Assembly (NCBI GenBank): GCA_934120015.1
Contig: CAKOTD010000031.1
Span: forward strand, 1-11,784
Length of the DNA stretch: 11,784 bases
From: an uncultured Bacilli bacterium
GTDB taxonomy: Bacteria > Bacillota_I > Bacilli_A > RF39 > UBA660
Reading direction: 5' to 3'
The notes below the pieces were generated by a model. The model saw only the letters and a program-made list of their open reading frames with translations. It had not been told where the DNA came from and did no database searches. The position numbers were made by a program, and so were the translations under genes. Position 1 is the stretch's first letter; every line of letters starts with the position of its first letter. Below are positions 1 to 7,681 of this stretch, one piece after another.

Positions 1-73
1 ATTATATTTGTTAACTATAGGTACATAAATTCTTGCTAAAAAAATTTAAAAGAACTTTCCTAGTATATAAAAA

Positions 74-97
74 AATATAATCAAGAATGATTATATT
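74..97 (-). terminator. Intrinsic terminator closing the parA-to-AbgT operon
   Basis: An inverted repeat pairs 74-83 with 88-97 (10 bp, AT-rich, loop of 4 bases AGAA on the plus strand). Read on the minus strand, the stem runs straight into a T-rich stretch (positions 75 to 68). The outer bases overlap the stop codon of the AbgT-family gene (96-98). It is the expected end of a transcript that started upstream of parA. The stem has few G:C pairs, so its strength is uncertain. Bases 1-73, further downstream, show no gene. Confidence 0.6.
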
Positions 98-1622
98 ATA
101 ATGTTGGATAAGTACCTAATCCACTAGGTAAACCTATCATATACCAGCAAATAATAATAAGTAATAATAAACCACCTAATATTAAATAAACTGGCATTAA
201 AGTTTTCATAGTACCAAACAATGTTACTTTACAATTTTCGTCATTATTATAACTTTCTAGGAATGCAAGCATTATTATAAAATAAACAAACATTGGTGAA
301 AAACACTTACCTACTCCATCAGCTATTCTAAAAATAAATAAGGTAAAATCCGGAGTAATATTTGCTCTCATAAACAAAGGTATAACAATCGGAGAAGCCA
401 ATACCCATTTTTCCTCGGTTCCCGGCATAAATATACACATTATAATAACAAATATAAAAAATGTTAAAATTAGTGGGATTCCCGAAAAAGGTAAATTAGC
501 TAATGCATTAATTAATTTAGTAACTATTACTGGTCCTATATTAGTCCAATTCAAGATACTTATCATTTGAGAGGTAAAAAACATTAGTACAAACACAAAT
601 CCTAAATTCTTAAAACTTTTGGATAAACCTAAACTATACTCGGAAGTATTTTTAATATTACCAGATACTTTACCATATATAAAGCCACAAATCATTAATA
701 CTAATGAACAAATATATATAAATCCATTTCTAAAAGGTGATGAATTTCCAAATAACATATCAATATATTCTGTACTTGTCTTATCAAGCAATAATCCAGA
801 ATTTGGAAATCCAGGCACTATCATATAAATAATAAATGCAAGTAAAACCACAAAAGCTAAATTTGATAAGTATAATGCTTTTTTTGATTTGTTTCTTTCC
901 TCAACCTCTTCTGTATTCTTCTTTGGTAATTTAGGCATAATAAATCTTTCGATTACTATCGTACCTATAATAGCTAGTATTATTGTACTAGCAACCATTA
1001 TATATATATTAGAAAATAAATTGTATACATAACTCTTATCTACTTCTAATGATGCAGAAATTTGCGTTAAATTTCCTAGTACAAAATCCATATCATTAAA
1101 TATCAAACCAGTTCCATAACCAATAGTCATACCTACAAACAATGTTACTATGCCTAAAAAAGAATTTTTATCAGTTAACTTATATACAACACCTGTTAAT
1201 GGAATCAAAATCATATAATTAAAATCACCAATTATTGAGGAAATAATTCCACACAGTATTGTTAAGAATATCATCCCTTTATTACTTATTTTCTTTAATG
1301 GGGCAAATACTATATCAAATAATCCACTTGCCTCACCTATACTTATTCCTATAAGTGCTACTATAAGTAAAACTAATGGCTCAAAATTTTGGAAATTTGC
1401 CATAACACTTCCAACTAAAAATTTCATACCATCAAGAGTAAAAATATTATTTACTATCGTAAGTGAGGAAGCTAACACCCCATTTTCAATAAATGTTATT
1501 TCACCTTGAAATTGTAATCTCGATAAAAGTAAACTTAAAAGCATTATAATGAATGTAATAACTAGTATTGTAATAACTGGTCCAAATGAAACCTTCTTTT
1601 TATTCTTCTTTTGTCTAGCCAT
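96..1622 (-). CDS. AbgT-family (p-aminobenzoyl-glutamate type) transporter
   Basis: This is a 508-residue polytopic inner-membrane protein of the AbgT family, whose members import p-aminobenzoyl-glutamate or export antimetabolites such as sulfonamides. A basic N-terminal tail (residues 2-10) precedes many hydrophobic helices, with a charged loop at about 229-249. Family signatures are visible: the NFEPLVLLIVALIGISIGEASG region (about 79-100) matches the usual 'F-P-LG..LV..LGVG.AE.SGL' block, and PGTEEKW...PIVIPLFM..NITP...FRIAD (400-435) matches the AKW...P-I-P-M...G..P...YRIGD block. Asp179, Trp406, Pro424, Arg432 and Asp435 fall where the known functional residues of MtrF and YdaH lie, by spacing. 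The usual Ser-Ala before Lys-Trp is Glu-Glu here (403-404). The start has an AGGAGG site 5 bases upstream, and that site overlaps the stop codon of the preceding gene, which implies coupled translation. The family is secure; substrate and transport direction cannot be read from the sequence. Confidence 0.85.
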   Translation of the reverse strand: MARQKKNKKKVSFGPVITILVITFIIMLLSLLLSRLQFQGEITFIENGVLASSLTIVNNIFTLDGMKFLVGSVMANFQNFEPLVLLIVALIGISIGEASGLFDIVFAPLKKISNKGMIFLTILCGIISSIIGDFNYMILIPLTGVVYKLTDKNSFLGIVTLFVGMTIGYGTGLIFNDMDFVLGNLTQISASLEVDKSYVYNLFSNIYIMVASTIILAIIGTIVIERFIMPKLPKKNTEEVEERNKSKKALYLSNLAFVVLLAFIIYMIVPGFPNSGLLLDKTSTEYIDMLFGNSSPFRNGFIYICSLVLMICGFIYGKVSGNIKNTSEYSLGLSKSFKNLGFVFVLMFFTSQMISILNWTNIGPVIVTKLINALANLPFSGIPLILTFFIFVIIMCIFMPGTEEKWVLASPIVIPLFMRANITPDFTLFIFRIADGVGKCFSPMFVYFIIMLAFLESYNNDENCKVTLFGTMKTLMPVYLILGGLLLLIIICWYMIGLPSGLGTYPTL

Positions 1623-1631
1623 ATATACCTC

Positions 1632-1817
1632 CTACAATGAAATGACCTTTTTTAACTTTTTGTTAAATTCTATTCTTGGAAGCATTATGCTTCTACCACA
1701 TTTCAAACATTTAATCTTAATATCTGCACCTATTCTAATAATCTCCCATTTATTTTCACCACAGGGATGATTTTTTTTCATAATTACAACTGATCCTAAT
1801 CCATATTCTTTATCCAT
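1632..1817 (-). CDS. DUF951 small zinc-ribbon-like protein
   Basis: This is a 61-residue basic protein that matches the DUF951 family (B. subtilis YyzM is a member) found next to parB/ychF-type genes in Firmicutes. Visible signatures are GLGSVVIMKKNHPCG (7-20), WEIIRIGADIKIKC (24-37) and CLKCGR (37-42) followed by MLPR (45-48). Cys19, Cys37 and Cys40 with His17 could form one zinc site. The function is not known; a nucleic-acid or ribosome-linked role is only a guess from the small basic zinc-ribbon form. The ATG overlaps the 3' end of the MscS gene by 8 bases, with GAGGTG four bases before the start inside that gene, so translation is probably coupled. A length near 60 is normal for the family. 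Confidence 0.85.
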   Translation of the reverse strand: MDKEYGLGSVVIMKKNHPCGENKWEIIRIGADIKIKCLKCGRSIMLPRIEFNKKLKKVISL

Positions 1818-2601
1818 TATGCACCTCTAATTGTTGATAAGGTATTTTAACGCCTTCTTCATCAAAACATTTTTTTATTTCCCGTTTTAAAATTCTTTCA
1901 ACCTCAAAATTTTTACATGCCTCAGTTTGAGCCACAATCCTTATTTCAACATTACTATCATTAAGTCTATTTATACCCTGTAATGTTACATCTCCAACTA
2001 AATAAGGTAATTTTTTTTCTTTCTGTAATTTTTTTAATAAATTATTTACTATTTTTTCAACTCTATCATAATCTTCTTCATAGGCAAAGAAAACATCAAC
2101 AATTGCTAAAGACGATGACTGACTATAATTAATCACTTCAGTTACATTCCTATTTGGAATTATCTTAATTTCACCAGTATAACTTTTAATCCTAGTAGTT
2201 TTTAGCCCAAGAGAAATTACCTCTCCTTTAAAGTCATTTATACCAATTGTATCTCCTATACAATATTGGTTTTCAAAAATAATGAACATTCCTGAAATGA
2301 AATCTTTTAAAATATCTTGAACAGCAAGTCCTACAACTAAGCCTAATACACCAAGTGATGCCACCAATGTCTTTGTATCAACCCCATAAACATCCAAAAT
2401 CATTAAAAAGGCAACTATTATAATAAAATACTTAATAATATTATTGATTAACAAATAAATAGTTTTTTCTTTTTTAGAAACACATTTTTTTATTTTAAAG
2501 AAATGTTTCAAGAAAGATTTTGATACAAAAAAAAGTAAAAAAGATATTAATATTATTAATACTGGAGCAACTATTTCTCTTACAAAAATTTTATCATACA
2601 T
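1810..2601 (-). CDS. Small-conductance mechanosensitive channel (MscS family)
   Basis: This 263-residue membrane channel should open under membrane tension to release solutes during osmotic downshock. Three hydrophobic segments are visible (about 11-29, 48-70 and 78-97). They are followed by the pore-helix block ASLGVLGLVVGLAVQDILKD (81-100) and FISGMFIIFENQYCIGD (101-117), typical of MscS TM3 and the start of the beta domain. The soluble part carries GEVISLGLKTTRIKSYTGE (126-144) and IPNRNV (148-153), both standard in the family. The protein is slightly shorter than E. coli MscS (286) but looks complete. The ATG lies only 2 bases after the parB stop, with GGTGAT 5 bases before it, so it is co-transcribed with parAB. 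An MscS gene next to parB and DUF951 fits a Firmicutes origin-proximal setting. Confidence 0.92.
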   Translation of the reverse strand: MYDKIFVREIVAPVLIILISFLLFFVSKSFLKHFFKIKKCVSKKEKTIYLLINNIIKYFIIIVAFLMILDVYGVDTKTLVASLGVLGLVVGLAVQDILKDFISGMFIIFENQYCIGDTIGINDFKGEVISLGLKTTRIKSYTGEIKIIPNRNVTEVINYSQSSSLAIVDVFFAYEEDYDRVEKIVNNLLKKLQKEKKLPYLVGDVTLQGINRLNDSNVEIRIVAQTEACKNFEVERILKREIKKCFDEEGVKIPYQQLEVHNG

Positions 2602-2603
2602 AA

Positions 2604-3488
2604 TTAATCACCACTATTAATTATTTCAATAATTCTATTTAAATCCGCATTGTTAGTAAATGATATTTCTATTTTTTTATCTTTTATTTTTACTTTTGAA
2701 TCTAACTTTTCCCTAAGTAAATCCTCAGCATATCTATATTCATTTTCATCTGTTTTTCTCTTTATTTTATTAACTTTCTCTACTTTAGTAGTATTAGTCA
2801 TATTTTCTACATCCCTAACAGGTAATTTCTTAGTAATTATTTCATTTGCCAAATGATGAATTTCATCTTCATCAGATAACTTACTAAGAACTCTAGCATG
2901 TCCCATACTAATATCATTAGACATAACCATAGATTGTACATCATCAGGCAAGCGAAGCAAACCTAAAATATTTGTAATATGACTTCTACTTTTACCTACT
3001 TTTTTTGAAAGTTCTTCTTGCGTAATATTTAAGTTTTTAAGCATCATATCATAAGCTTTTGCTTCCTCTATTGCACTTAAATTTTCCCTCTGCAAATTTT
3101 CCAAAAGGGCTATTTCCATCATCTGTTCATCAGAAAAATTTCTAATAATAGCAGGAATTGTTTCTTTTCCAGCCTTTTTACTAGCACGAACACGTCTTTC
3201 ACCAGCTATTATTTCATATCCTTTAATACTCTTTTTTATAATAATAGGTTGAAATACTCCATGCTCTTTAATAGACTCTGCTAAATCATCAAGTAACTGT
3301 TCATCAAACACTTTTCTTGGTTGATAGGGATTTGGTCTTAATTCATCTAATCTAACATCTATTATTTCTTCATTAGATGCAGTTTCATATATTTGTTTTT
3401 CAATACTTTCTACATCTAAATTTTCAGTATTAAACAATTGTTCTAATCCTCTACCTAATGCTTTTTTCTTAATTTCCATTTCTTTCAA
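2604..3488 (-). CDS. parB: Chromosome-partitioning protein ParB (Spo0J)
   Basis: ParB binds parS sites near the origin, uses CTP to clamp and slide on DNA, and works with ParA to segregate and organise the origin. The 294-residue product has the N-terminal ParA-contact motif ALGRGLEQLF (10-19), and the ParB/Srx-like core with VRLDELRPNPYQPRK (45-59), the CTP-binding GERRVRAS (96-103) and ENLQRENLS (130-138). A helix-turn-helix follows at about 154-180, and a C-terminal dimerisation domain at about 250-292. The start codon is TTG (3486-3488): AAGGA sits 5 bases before it, while the in-frame ATG three codons downstream (3477-3479) has only a weak site. The gene overlaps the end of parA by 20 bases. 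The 294-residue length is typical of chromosomal ParB. Confidence 0.95.
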   Translation of the reverse strand: MKEMEIKKKALGRGLEQLFNTENLDVESIEKQIYETASNEEIIDVRLDELRPNPYQPRKVFDEQLLDDLAESIKEHGVFQPIIIKKSIKGYEIIAGERRVRASKKAGKETIPAIIRNFSDEQMMEIALLENLQRENLSAIEEAKAYDMMLKNLNITQEELSKKVGKSRSHITNILGLLRLPDDVQSMVMSNDISMGHARVLSKLSDEDEIHHLANEIITKKLPVRDVENMTNTTKVEKVNKIKRKTDENEYRYAEDLLREKLDSKVKIKDKKIEISFTNNADLNRIIEIINSGD

Positions 3489-4254
3489 TCACTTCCTTAG
3501 CTAAATTTAAATAAGCTTCTGTACCTCTACTATGAGGATCGTAAGCAAGTATTGGTTTTCCATGACTTGGTGCCTCTGATAAACGAACTAGTCTTGGAAC
3601 TATTGTATCATAAACTCTTTCTTTAAAGTAGCTTTTAATTTCCTCTACAACTTCAGAACCTAAATTAGTACGATTATCATACATTGTAAGCAATACTCCT
3701 TCTATATCAAGTGCTGGATTCAAACTTTTTTGAGCAAGTCTTATAGTACTAAGAAGTTGCATTATACCCTCTAAAGCAAAAAATTCACACTGAACGGGAA
3801 TAATAACTGAATCAGAGGCTGTTAATGCATTTGTTGTAAGAATTCCAAGTGATGGTGGACAATCTATAATAATATAGTCAAACATTTCTTTTGCCATATC
3901 TAAATATTTTTTTAACTGACCACCTTTTACAAATCCTGGCTCCATTCTACTTTTTTCCATAAGTTCTATATCAGCACCTGCCAAGTTTATAGTAGCAGGT
4001 AAAACATATAAATTCTTGAATTTCGTTTTAATTATAGTTTCTTTTAATGTTGCATTATCAATTAGCAAATCATAAACACTTTTACTAATATCAGCCTTAC
4101 TTATGCCAATACCAGTAGTAGTATTTCCCTGTGGATCTAAATCAACTAATAGTACTTTCTTTTTTAAAACACCAAGTGAGGCCGCTAAATTAATACTAGA
4201 TGTTGTTTTACCAACACCACCTTTTTGATTTACTAATGAAATAACCTTTCCCAT
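3469..4254 (-). CDS. parA: Chromosome-partitioning ATPase ParA (Soj)
   Basis: This is a deviant Walker-type ATPase that dimerises on ATP and binds DNA non-specifically. ParB stimulates its hydrolysis, and together they move or organise the replication origin; in Bacillus, Soj also acts on DnaA. The 261-residue sequence shows the deviant Walker A KGGVGKTT (11-18) with its signature lysine Lys11, the A' box DLDPQGN (38-44), Walker B IIIDCPPS (128-135), and the C-terminal DNA-binding patch PRLVRLSEAPSHGKP (220-234). The length matches chromosomal Soj rather than longer plasmid ParA proteins, which carry an extra N-terminal helix-turn-helix. The ATG has AAGGTGG a few bases upstream. It is the first gene after the ftsH terminator and begins an operon with parB. 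Confidence 0.96.
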   Translation of the reverse strand: MGKVISLVNQKGGVGKTTSSINLAASLGVLKKKVLLVDLDPQGNTTTGIGISKADISKSVYDLLIDNATLKETIIKTKFKNLYVLPATINLAGADIELMEKSRMEPGFVKGGQLKKYLDMAKEMFDYIIIDCPPSLGILTTNALTASDSVIIPVQCEFFALEGIMQLLSTIRLAQKSLNPALDIEGVLLTMYDNRTNLGSEVVEEIKSYFKERVYDTIVPRLVRLSEAPSHGKPILAYDPHSRGTEAYLNLAKEVIERNGN

Positions 4255-4282
4255 GTAACCACCTTATTTCTATCTATACTAT

Positions 4283-4311
4283 ATAATATCATATTTTGTG
4301 ACATAAATCTA
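4283..4311 (-). promoter_or_regulatory. Candidate promoter for the parA operon
   Basis: On the minus strand the -10 candidate TATTAT (4283-4288) is preceded by TGA, giving an extended -10. A poor -35 candidate TAGATT (4306-4311) lies 17 bases upstream. It sits in the 97-base gap between the ftsH terminator and parA, where a promoter is expected. An overlapping TATAGT slightly downstream is an alternative -10, so the exact start is uncertain. Confidence 0.4.
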
Positions 4312-4332
4312 TTAATTTTTATTTCATTTATA

Positions 4333-4364
4333 AAATTAAAAAGGAAGAAATTTATTTTTCTTCC
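4333..4364 (-). terminator. Intrinsic terminator overlapping the ftsH stop codon
   Basis: GGAAGAAA (4343-4350) pairs perfectly with TTTCTTCC (4357-4364), an 8-bp stem with a 6-base loop. On the minus strand the stem is followed by TTTTTAATTT (4342-4333). The upstream arm is part of the last ftsH codons, and the stop codon (4352-4354) lies in the loop. It marks the end of the transcript carrying ftsH and separates it from parA. Confidence 0.8.
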
Positions 4365-6331
4365 AATTGTTTAATTAATTCTTCCTTAGTCATTTTTGAA
4401 TAACCTTTAATTTCTTTTTCTTTTGCCATTTCACGAAGTTCAGTTAAAGTAAGATCTTCTAAAGATAATTCTTTTACATCAGAAATCTCAGTTTCATCAG
4501 GCATATATCCATGTTCAACTAAATAATCAATTTGTTCTTTTGTAATTGTTTCTCTTTCAAGAAGAGTATTTGCAATTAAATCTAATAAATCTTTATTTTC
4601 TGATATTATTTTCTTGGTTACTTTATAACAATTATCTATTATCTTTCTCATTTCTTCATCTATTTCAAATGCAACTTGGCTTGAGAAAATTTGCCTCTTG
4701 TTATAATCTCTACCTAAGAAGACACTACCTTCTTGTTGTTCAAATTGAACAGGCCCAAGTGAACTCATACCATATTCTGTTACCATAGCACGAGCAATTT
4801 TAGTTGCTTTTTCAAAATCATTATGAGCACCTGTAGTTACTTCATTAAACATTAATTCCTCAGCAACTCTACCACCAAGTAATCCACTTATTGTTTGAAG
4901 TAATTCAGTCTTAGTTTGTAGGTATGTTTCTTCTTTTGGAAGCATTAAGTTATAACCTCCGGCCATTCCTCTTGGAATTATGGTAATCTTTTGAACATCA
5001 TTTGCACCTTCAAGTTTTAATCCAACAACAGCATGACCAGCTTCATGATATGCAACTGTTCTTTTCTCTTTTTCAGTGTATTTATGACTTTTTTTAGCAG
5101 GACCCATTAATACTCTATCGTGAGCTTCATCAAGTTCAGCCATTGTTATAACTTCTTTATTTCTACGAACTGCTAGTAAAGCTGCCTCATTAAGCAAATT
5201 TTCTAGGTCTGCTCCGCTAAATCCTACAGTTCTTTTGGCTATGTTTGCAAGTGTTATTCCCTTAGCAAACTTTTTATTTCTTGCATGTACTTCAAGTATT
5301 TCTTTACGTCCATTTTGATCTGGCAAATTAACTTGTACTTGGCGATCAAAACGACCTGGTCTAAGTAATGCTGGGTCTAAAACATCTGGTCTATTAGTTG
5401 CAGCAATAATTATTATGCCTTCATTAGCACCAAAACCATCCATTTCTGTTAATAATTGATTTAGAGTTTGTTCCCTTTCATCATGGCCACCACCAAGACC
5501 GGCACCTCTTTGACGTCCAACCGCATCTATTTCATCAATAAATATTAAACATGGTGCATTATGCTTTGCTTGTTTAAACATGTCTCTTACACGACTTGCA
5601 CCTACACCAACAAACAATTCAACAAAATCTGAACCACTTATAAAGTAAAATGGAACATTTGCTTCACCAGCAACGGCTCTTGCAAGAAGTGTTTTACCTG
5701 TTCCTGGAGGACCAACTAACAGTACTCCCTTAGGAATTCTAGCACCAAGTTTTTGAAATTTCTTTGGATTTTTTAAGAAATCAATTAATTCCTGTACTTC
5801 CTCTTTTTCTTCTGTTAATCCAGCAACATCTTTAAATGTTACTTTTTTGCTATCTTCACTTAAACGAGCACGAGATTTTCCAAAATCCATTGATTTATTT
5901 GCTGTACCCATTTGTCTAGTGATAAAAAAGAAAGCAAATCCAATTATTAAAACCATTGGTAAAACATTTATTACAAAAAGTAGAAATGTACTTGACTCTG
6001 GATCAGCAGAAGTATTAATAACAAATCCCTCTTCTGTTCCAATGTTTAATACTTGACTCATTACTTCTTCTGAAAGTGGAGCTCTAAAATAGAACGACTC
6101 ATTTTCATCGTAACCCTTCATTTTACCTTTTATTTCATAGACACTTGCCCTACTTCTAGGAATTATTTTTACTTCTGTAACATTTCCTGCAGTAGCATTC
6201 TTTATAAATTCATCATATGAAATAACATTTACTTTATTATTCATCGAATTCATAAAAAACATAACACCTATTAATACTAAAAATAAAAACAGGTAAGGTA
6301 GTAATCCCTTTTTTACATTTTTCTTATTCAT
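4352..6331 (-). CDS. ftsH: ATP-dependent zinc metalloprotease FtsH with a Rho_N/SAP-like C-terminal extension
   Basis: This membrane-anchored AAA+ protease extracts and degrades damaged or short-lived membrane and cytosolic proteins. In the 659-residue product, TM1 is at about 11-28, an extracytoplasmic domain spans about 30-113, and TM2 is at about 115-137. The AAA module has Walker A VGPPGTGKT (206-214), Walker B IFIDEID (263-269) and a second region of homology with ATNRP (311-315) and the RPGRFDR arginine fingers (324-330). The M41 peptidase has HEAGH (429-433) and Asp505 as third zinc ligand. All catalytic residues are present. The last 35 residues (about 625-659: LTLTELREMAKEKEIKGYSK, then MTKEELIKQLEEK) resemble a Rho_N or SAP-type helix-extended-loop-helix instead of the usual disordered FtsH tail. 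The start has GGGAGG 6 bases upstream, overlapping the tilS stop codon, so tilS and ftsH translation is likely coupled. Confidence 0.97.
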   Translation of the reverse strand: MNKKNVKKGLLPYLFLFLVLIGVMFFMNSMNNKVNVISYDEFIKNATAGNVTEVKIIPRSRASVYEIKGKMKGYDENESFYFRAPLSEEVMSQVLNIGTEEGFVINTSADPESSTFLLFVINVLPMVLIIGFAFFFITRQMGTANKSMDFGKSRARLSEDSKKVTFKDVAGLTEEKEEVQELIDFLKNPKKFQKLGARIPKGVLLVGPPGTGKTLLARAVAGEANVPFYFISGSDFVELFVGVGASRVRDMFKQAKHNAPCLIFIDEIDAVGRQRGAGLGGGHDEREQTLNQLLTEMDGFGANEGIIIIAATNRPDVLDPALLRPGRFDRQVQVNLPDQNGRKEILEVHARNKKFAKGITLANIAKRTVGFSGADLENLLNEAALLAVRRNKEVITMAELDEAHDRVLMGPAKKSHKYTEKEKRTVAYHEAGHAVVGLKLEGANDVQKITIIPRGMAGGYNLMLPKEETYLQTKTELLQTISGLLGGRVAEELMFNEVTTGAHNDFEKATKIARAMVTEYGMSSLGPVQFEQQEGSVFLGRDYNKRQIFSSQVAFEIDEEMRKIIDNCYKVTKKIISENKDLLDLIANTLLERETITKEQIDYLVEHGYMPDETEISDVKELSLEDLTLTELREMAKEKEIKGYSKMTKEELIKQLEEK

Positions 6332-6342
6332 ATATTTCCTCC

Positions 6343-7674
6343 CTAATAATACTTTAATATTATATCATAGTTTTCTTCTTTTGTTTTATCAAATTTTGAT
6401 TTTTTTAATCCTGGTATCCATACTACATTTTCATTGGCATCTAATACCACAGGCCACTTTTCACGTTCTGATAGAGGTATCTTTTCATCTATAAATATAT
6501 CATTAACTTTTTTTCTTCCAAGCATACCCTTTACACTAATTTTATCTCCATTTTTACGATTTCTAACATATAAAGGTAATCTAATCTCATCACTATTTAA
6601 TCTACAAACATTATTATTAGTAATTGCTGTTCTTTTTACAACCTCTATATTCTTTCCATTTGGTAAATTAACAAATTTATTTATCTCAATTTCATATTCA
6701 TTATTTAATTCTATTTCTTTTATAAGTGAACACATATTATATTCTTTCATTGCTATTACATTATTTGGCAAATGAATTCTTAAGTTTGCCTTTTTAGACA
6801 TAATAAGATTATAAAGAAGTTCTGCATGCGTATCAGTAATAAGCATTAAATCATCTTCATAGATGTGTTCTAAGATATAATATATAATTTTCATTTGAAT
6901 AATATGATCTTCTTTAGAAAATTCTTCTATATTTAAAACATTTTGCACATATATCTTCTTAATTCTTTTCTGTACAACTTTGTCAATGTAATCATTATAT
7001 TCTTGTAAAGTTTTACTAAATTTATAAAATTTTTGATGAATATTAGGATCTTCTTTTTTAAATTCTGGAACTATATATTTTCTGAATCTATTTCTAGTAT
7101 GAATATCCTCAAAGTTTGTACTATCTATATAATACTTTATTTTGTTTTTCTTATCATATTCTATTAATTCATCTTTTTTTAAATTAATAAATGGTCTTAT
7201 TATTTTATATGAACCTCTATCTACAATTTTAGAAAAACCACTATATCCTCTTAGGGTTGAACCTCTTGTTATACGCATTAAAATTGTTTCGATTAAATCA
7301 TCTCCATGATGCGCTGTAAATAAATATTTGGCATTATATTCAGATAATAACTGTTCAAAATAATTATATCTTTTTGTTCTGGCCTCATTTTCAAAATTAT
7401 CATCACCATATTTTTCTATAACTAAAGTTTTGAAAGTAATACCATTTTTATGGCAAAAATTTTCTACATACTTTTGCTCCTCATTTTGCCCAGGTCTACC
7501 TGTATTATGATTTACATGGGCACATACAATATTTATGTCAAGTGATTTTCTTACCTCCATCAAAATGCTTAATAAAGCCATTGAGTCTGGTCCACCGGAA
7601 ATACCTGCAACTATTGTTTCACCATAATGTAAACCTATATTATTTACAATAAATTCATAAGCACTTTCCATCAT
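6343..7674 (-). CDS. tilS: tRNA(Ile)-lysidine synthetase TilS
   Basis: TilS attaches lysine to C34 of the CAU-anticodon tRNA-Ile using ATP, changing both its codon reading (AUA) and its charging; it is essential in most bacteria. The 443-residue product shows the N-type ATP pyrophosphatase P-loop SGGPDS (26-31), HVNHNTG (53-59), ENEARTKRY (96-104), TAHHGDDLIETILMRITRG (120-138), and DSTN (184-187) followed by RNRFR (194-198). It has a long middle tRNA-binding region, and a C-terminal TilS_C domain (about 367-435) with RNRKNGDKI and GRKKVNDIFID. Two ATGs start the gene back to back. GGAGG is 3 bases before the first and 6 before the second (7669-7671), so the second may be the main start. The site overlaps the end of ung. 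In B. subtilis tilS is followed by hprT and then ftsH; here hprT is absent. Confidence 0.96.
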   Translation of the reverse strand: MMESAYEFIVNNIGLHYGETIVAGISGGPDSMALLSILMEVRKSLDINIVCAHVNHNTGRPGQNEEQKYVENFCHKNGITFKTLVIEKYGDDNFENEARTKRYNYFEQLLSEYNAKYLFTAHHGDDLIETILMRITRGSTLRGYSGFSKIVDRGSYKIIRPFINLKKDELIEYDKKNKIKYYIDSTNFEDIHTRNRFRKYIVPEFKKEDPNIHQKFYKFSKTLQEYNDYIDKVVQKRIKKIYVQNVLNIEEFSKEDHIIQMKIIYYILEHIYEDDLMLITDTHAELLYNLIMSKKANLRIHLPNNVIAMKEYNMCSLIKEIELNNEYEIEINKFVNLPNGKNIEVVKRTAITNNNVCRLNSDEIRLPLYVRNRKNGDKISVKGMLGRKKVNDIFIDEKIPLSEREKWPVVLDANENVVWIPGLKKSKFDKTKEENYDIILKYY

Positions 7675-7681
7675 TTACCTC

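Noticed and set aside
6434..6775. A 113-codon open frame on the plus strand
   Set aside because: It is antisense to the C-terminal half of tilS, which is clearly conserved. The product has no recognisable motif, and long antisense frames are expected in AT-rich coding DNA. The other plus-strand frames (around 619-828, 1549-1770, 2650-2856, 4546-4788, 5847-6056) were dropped for the same reason.
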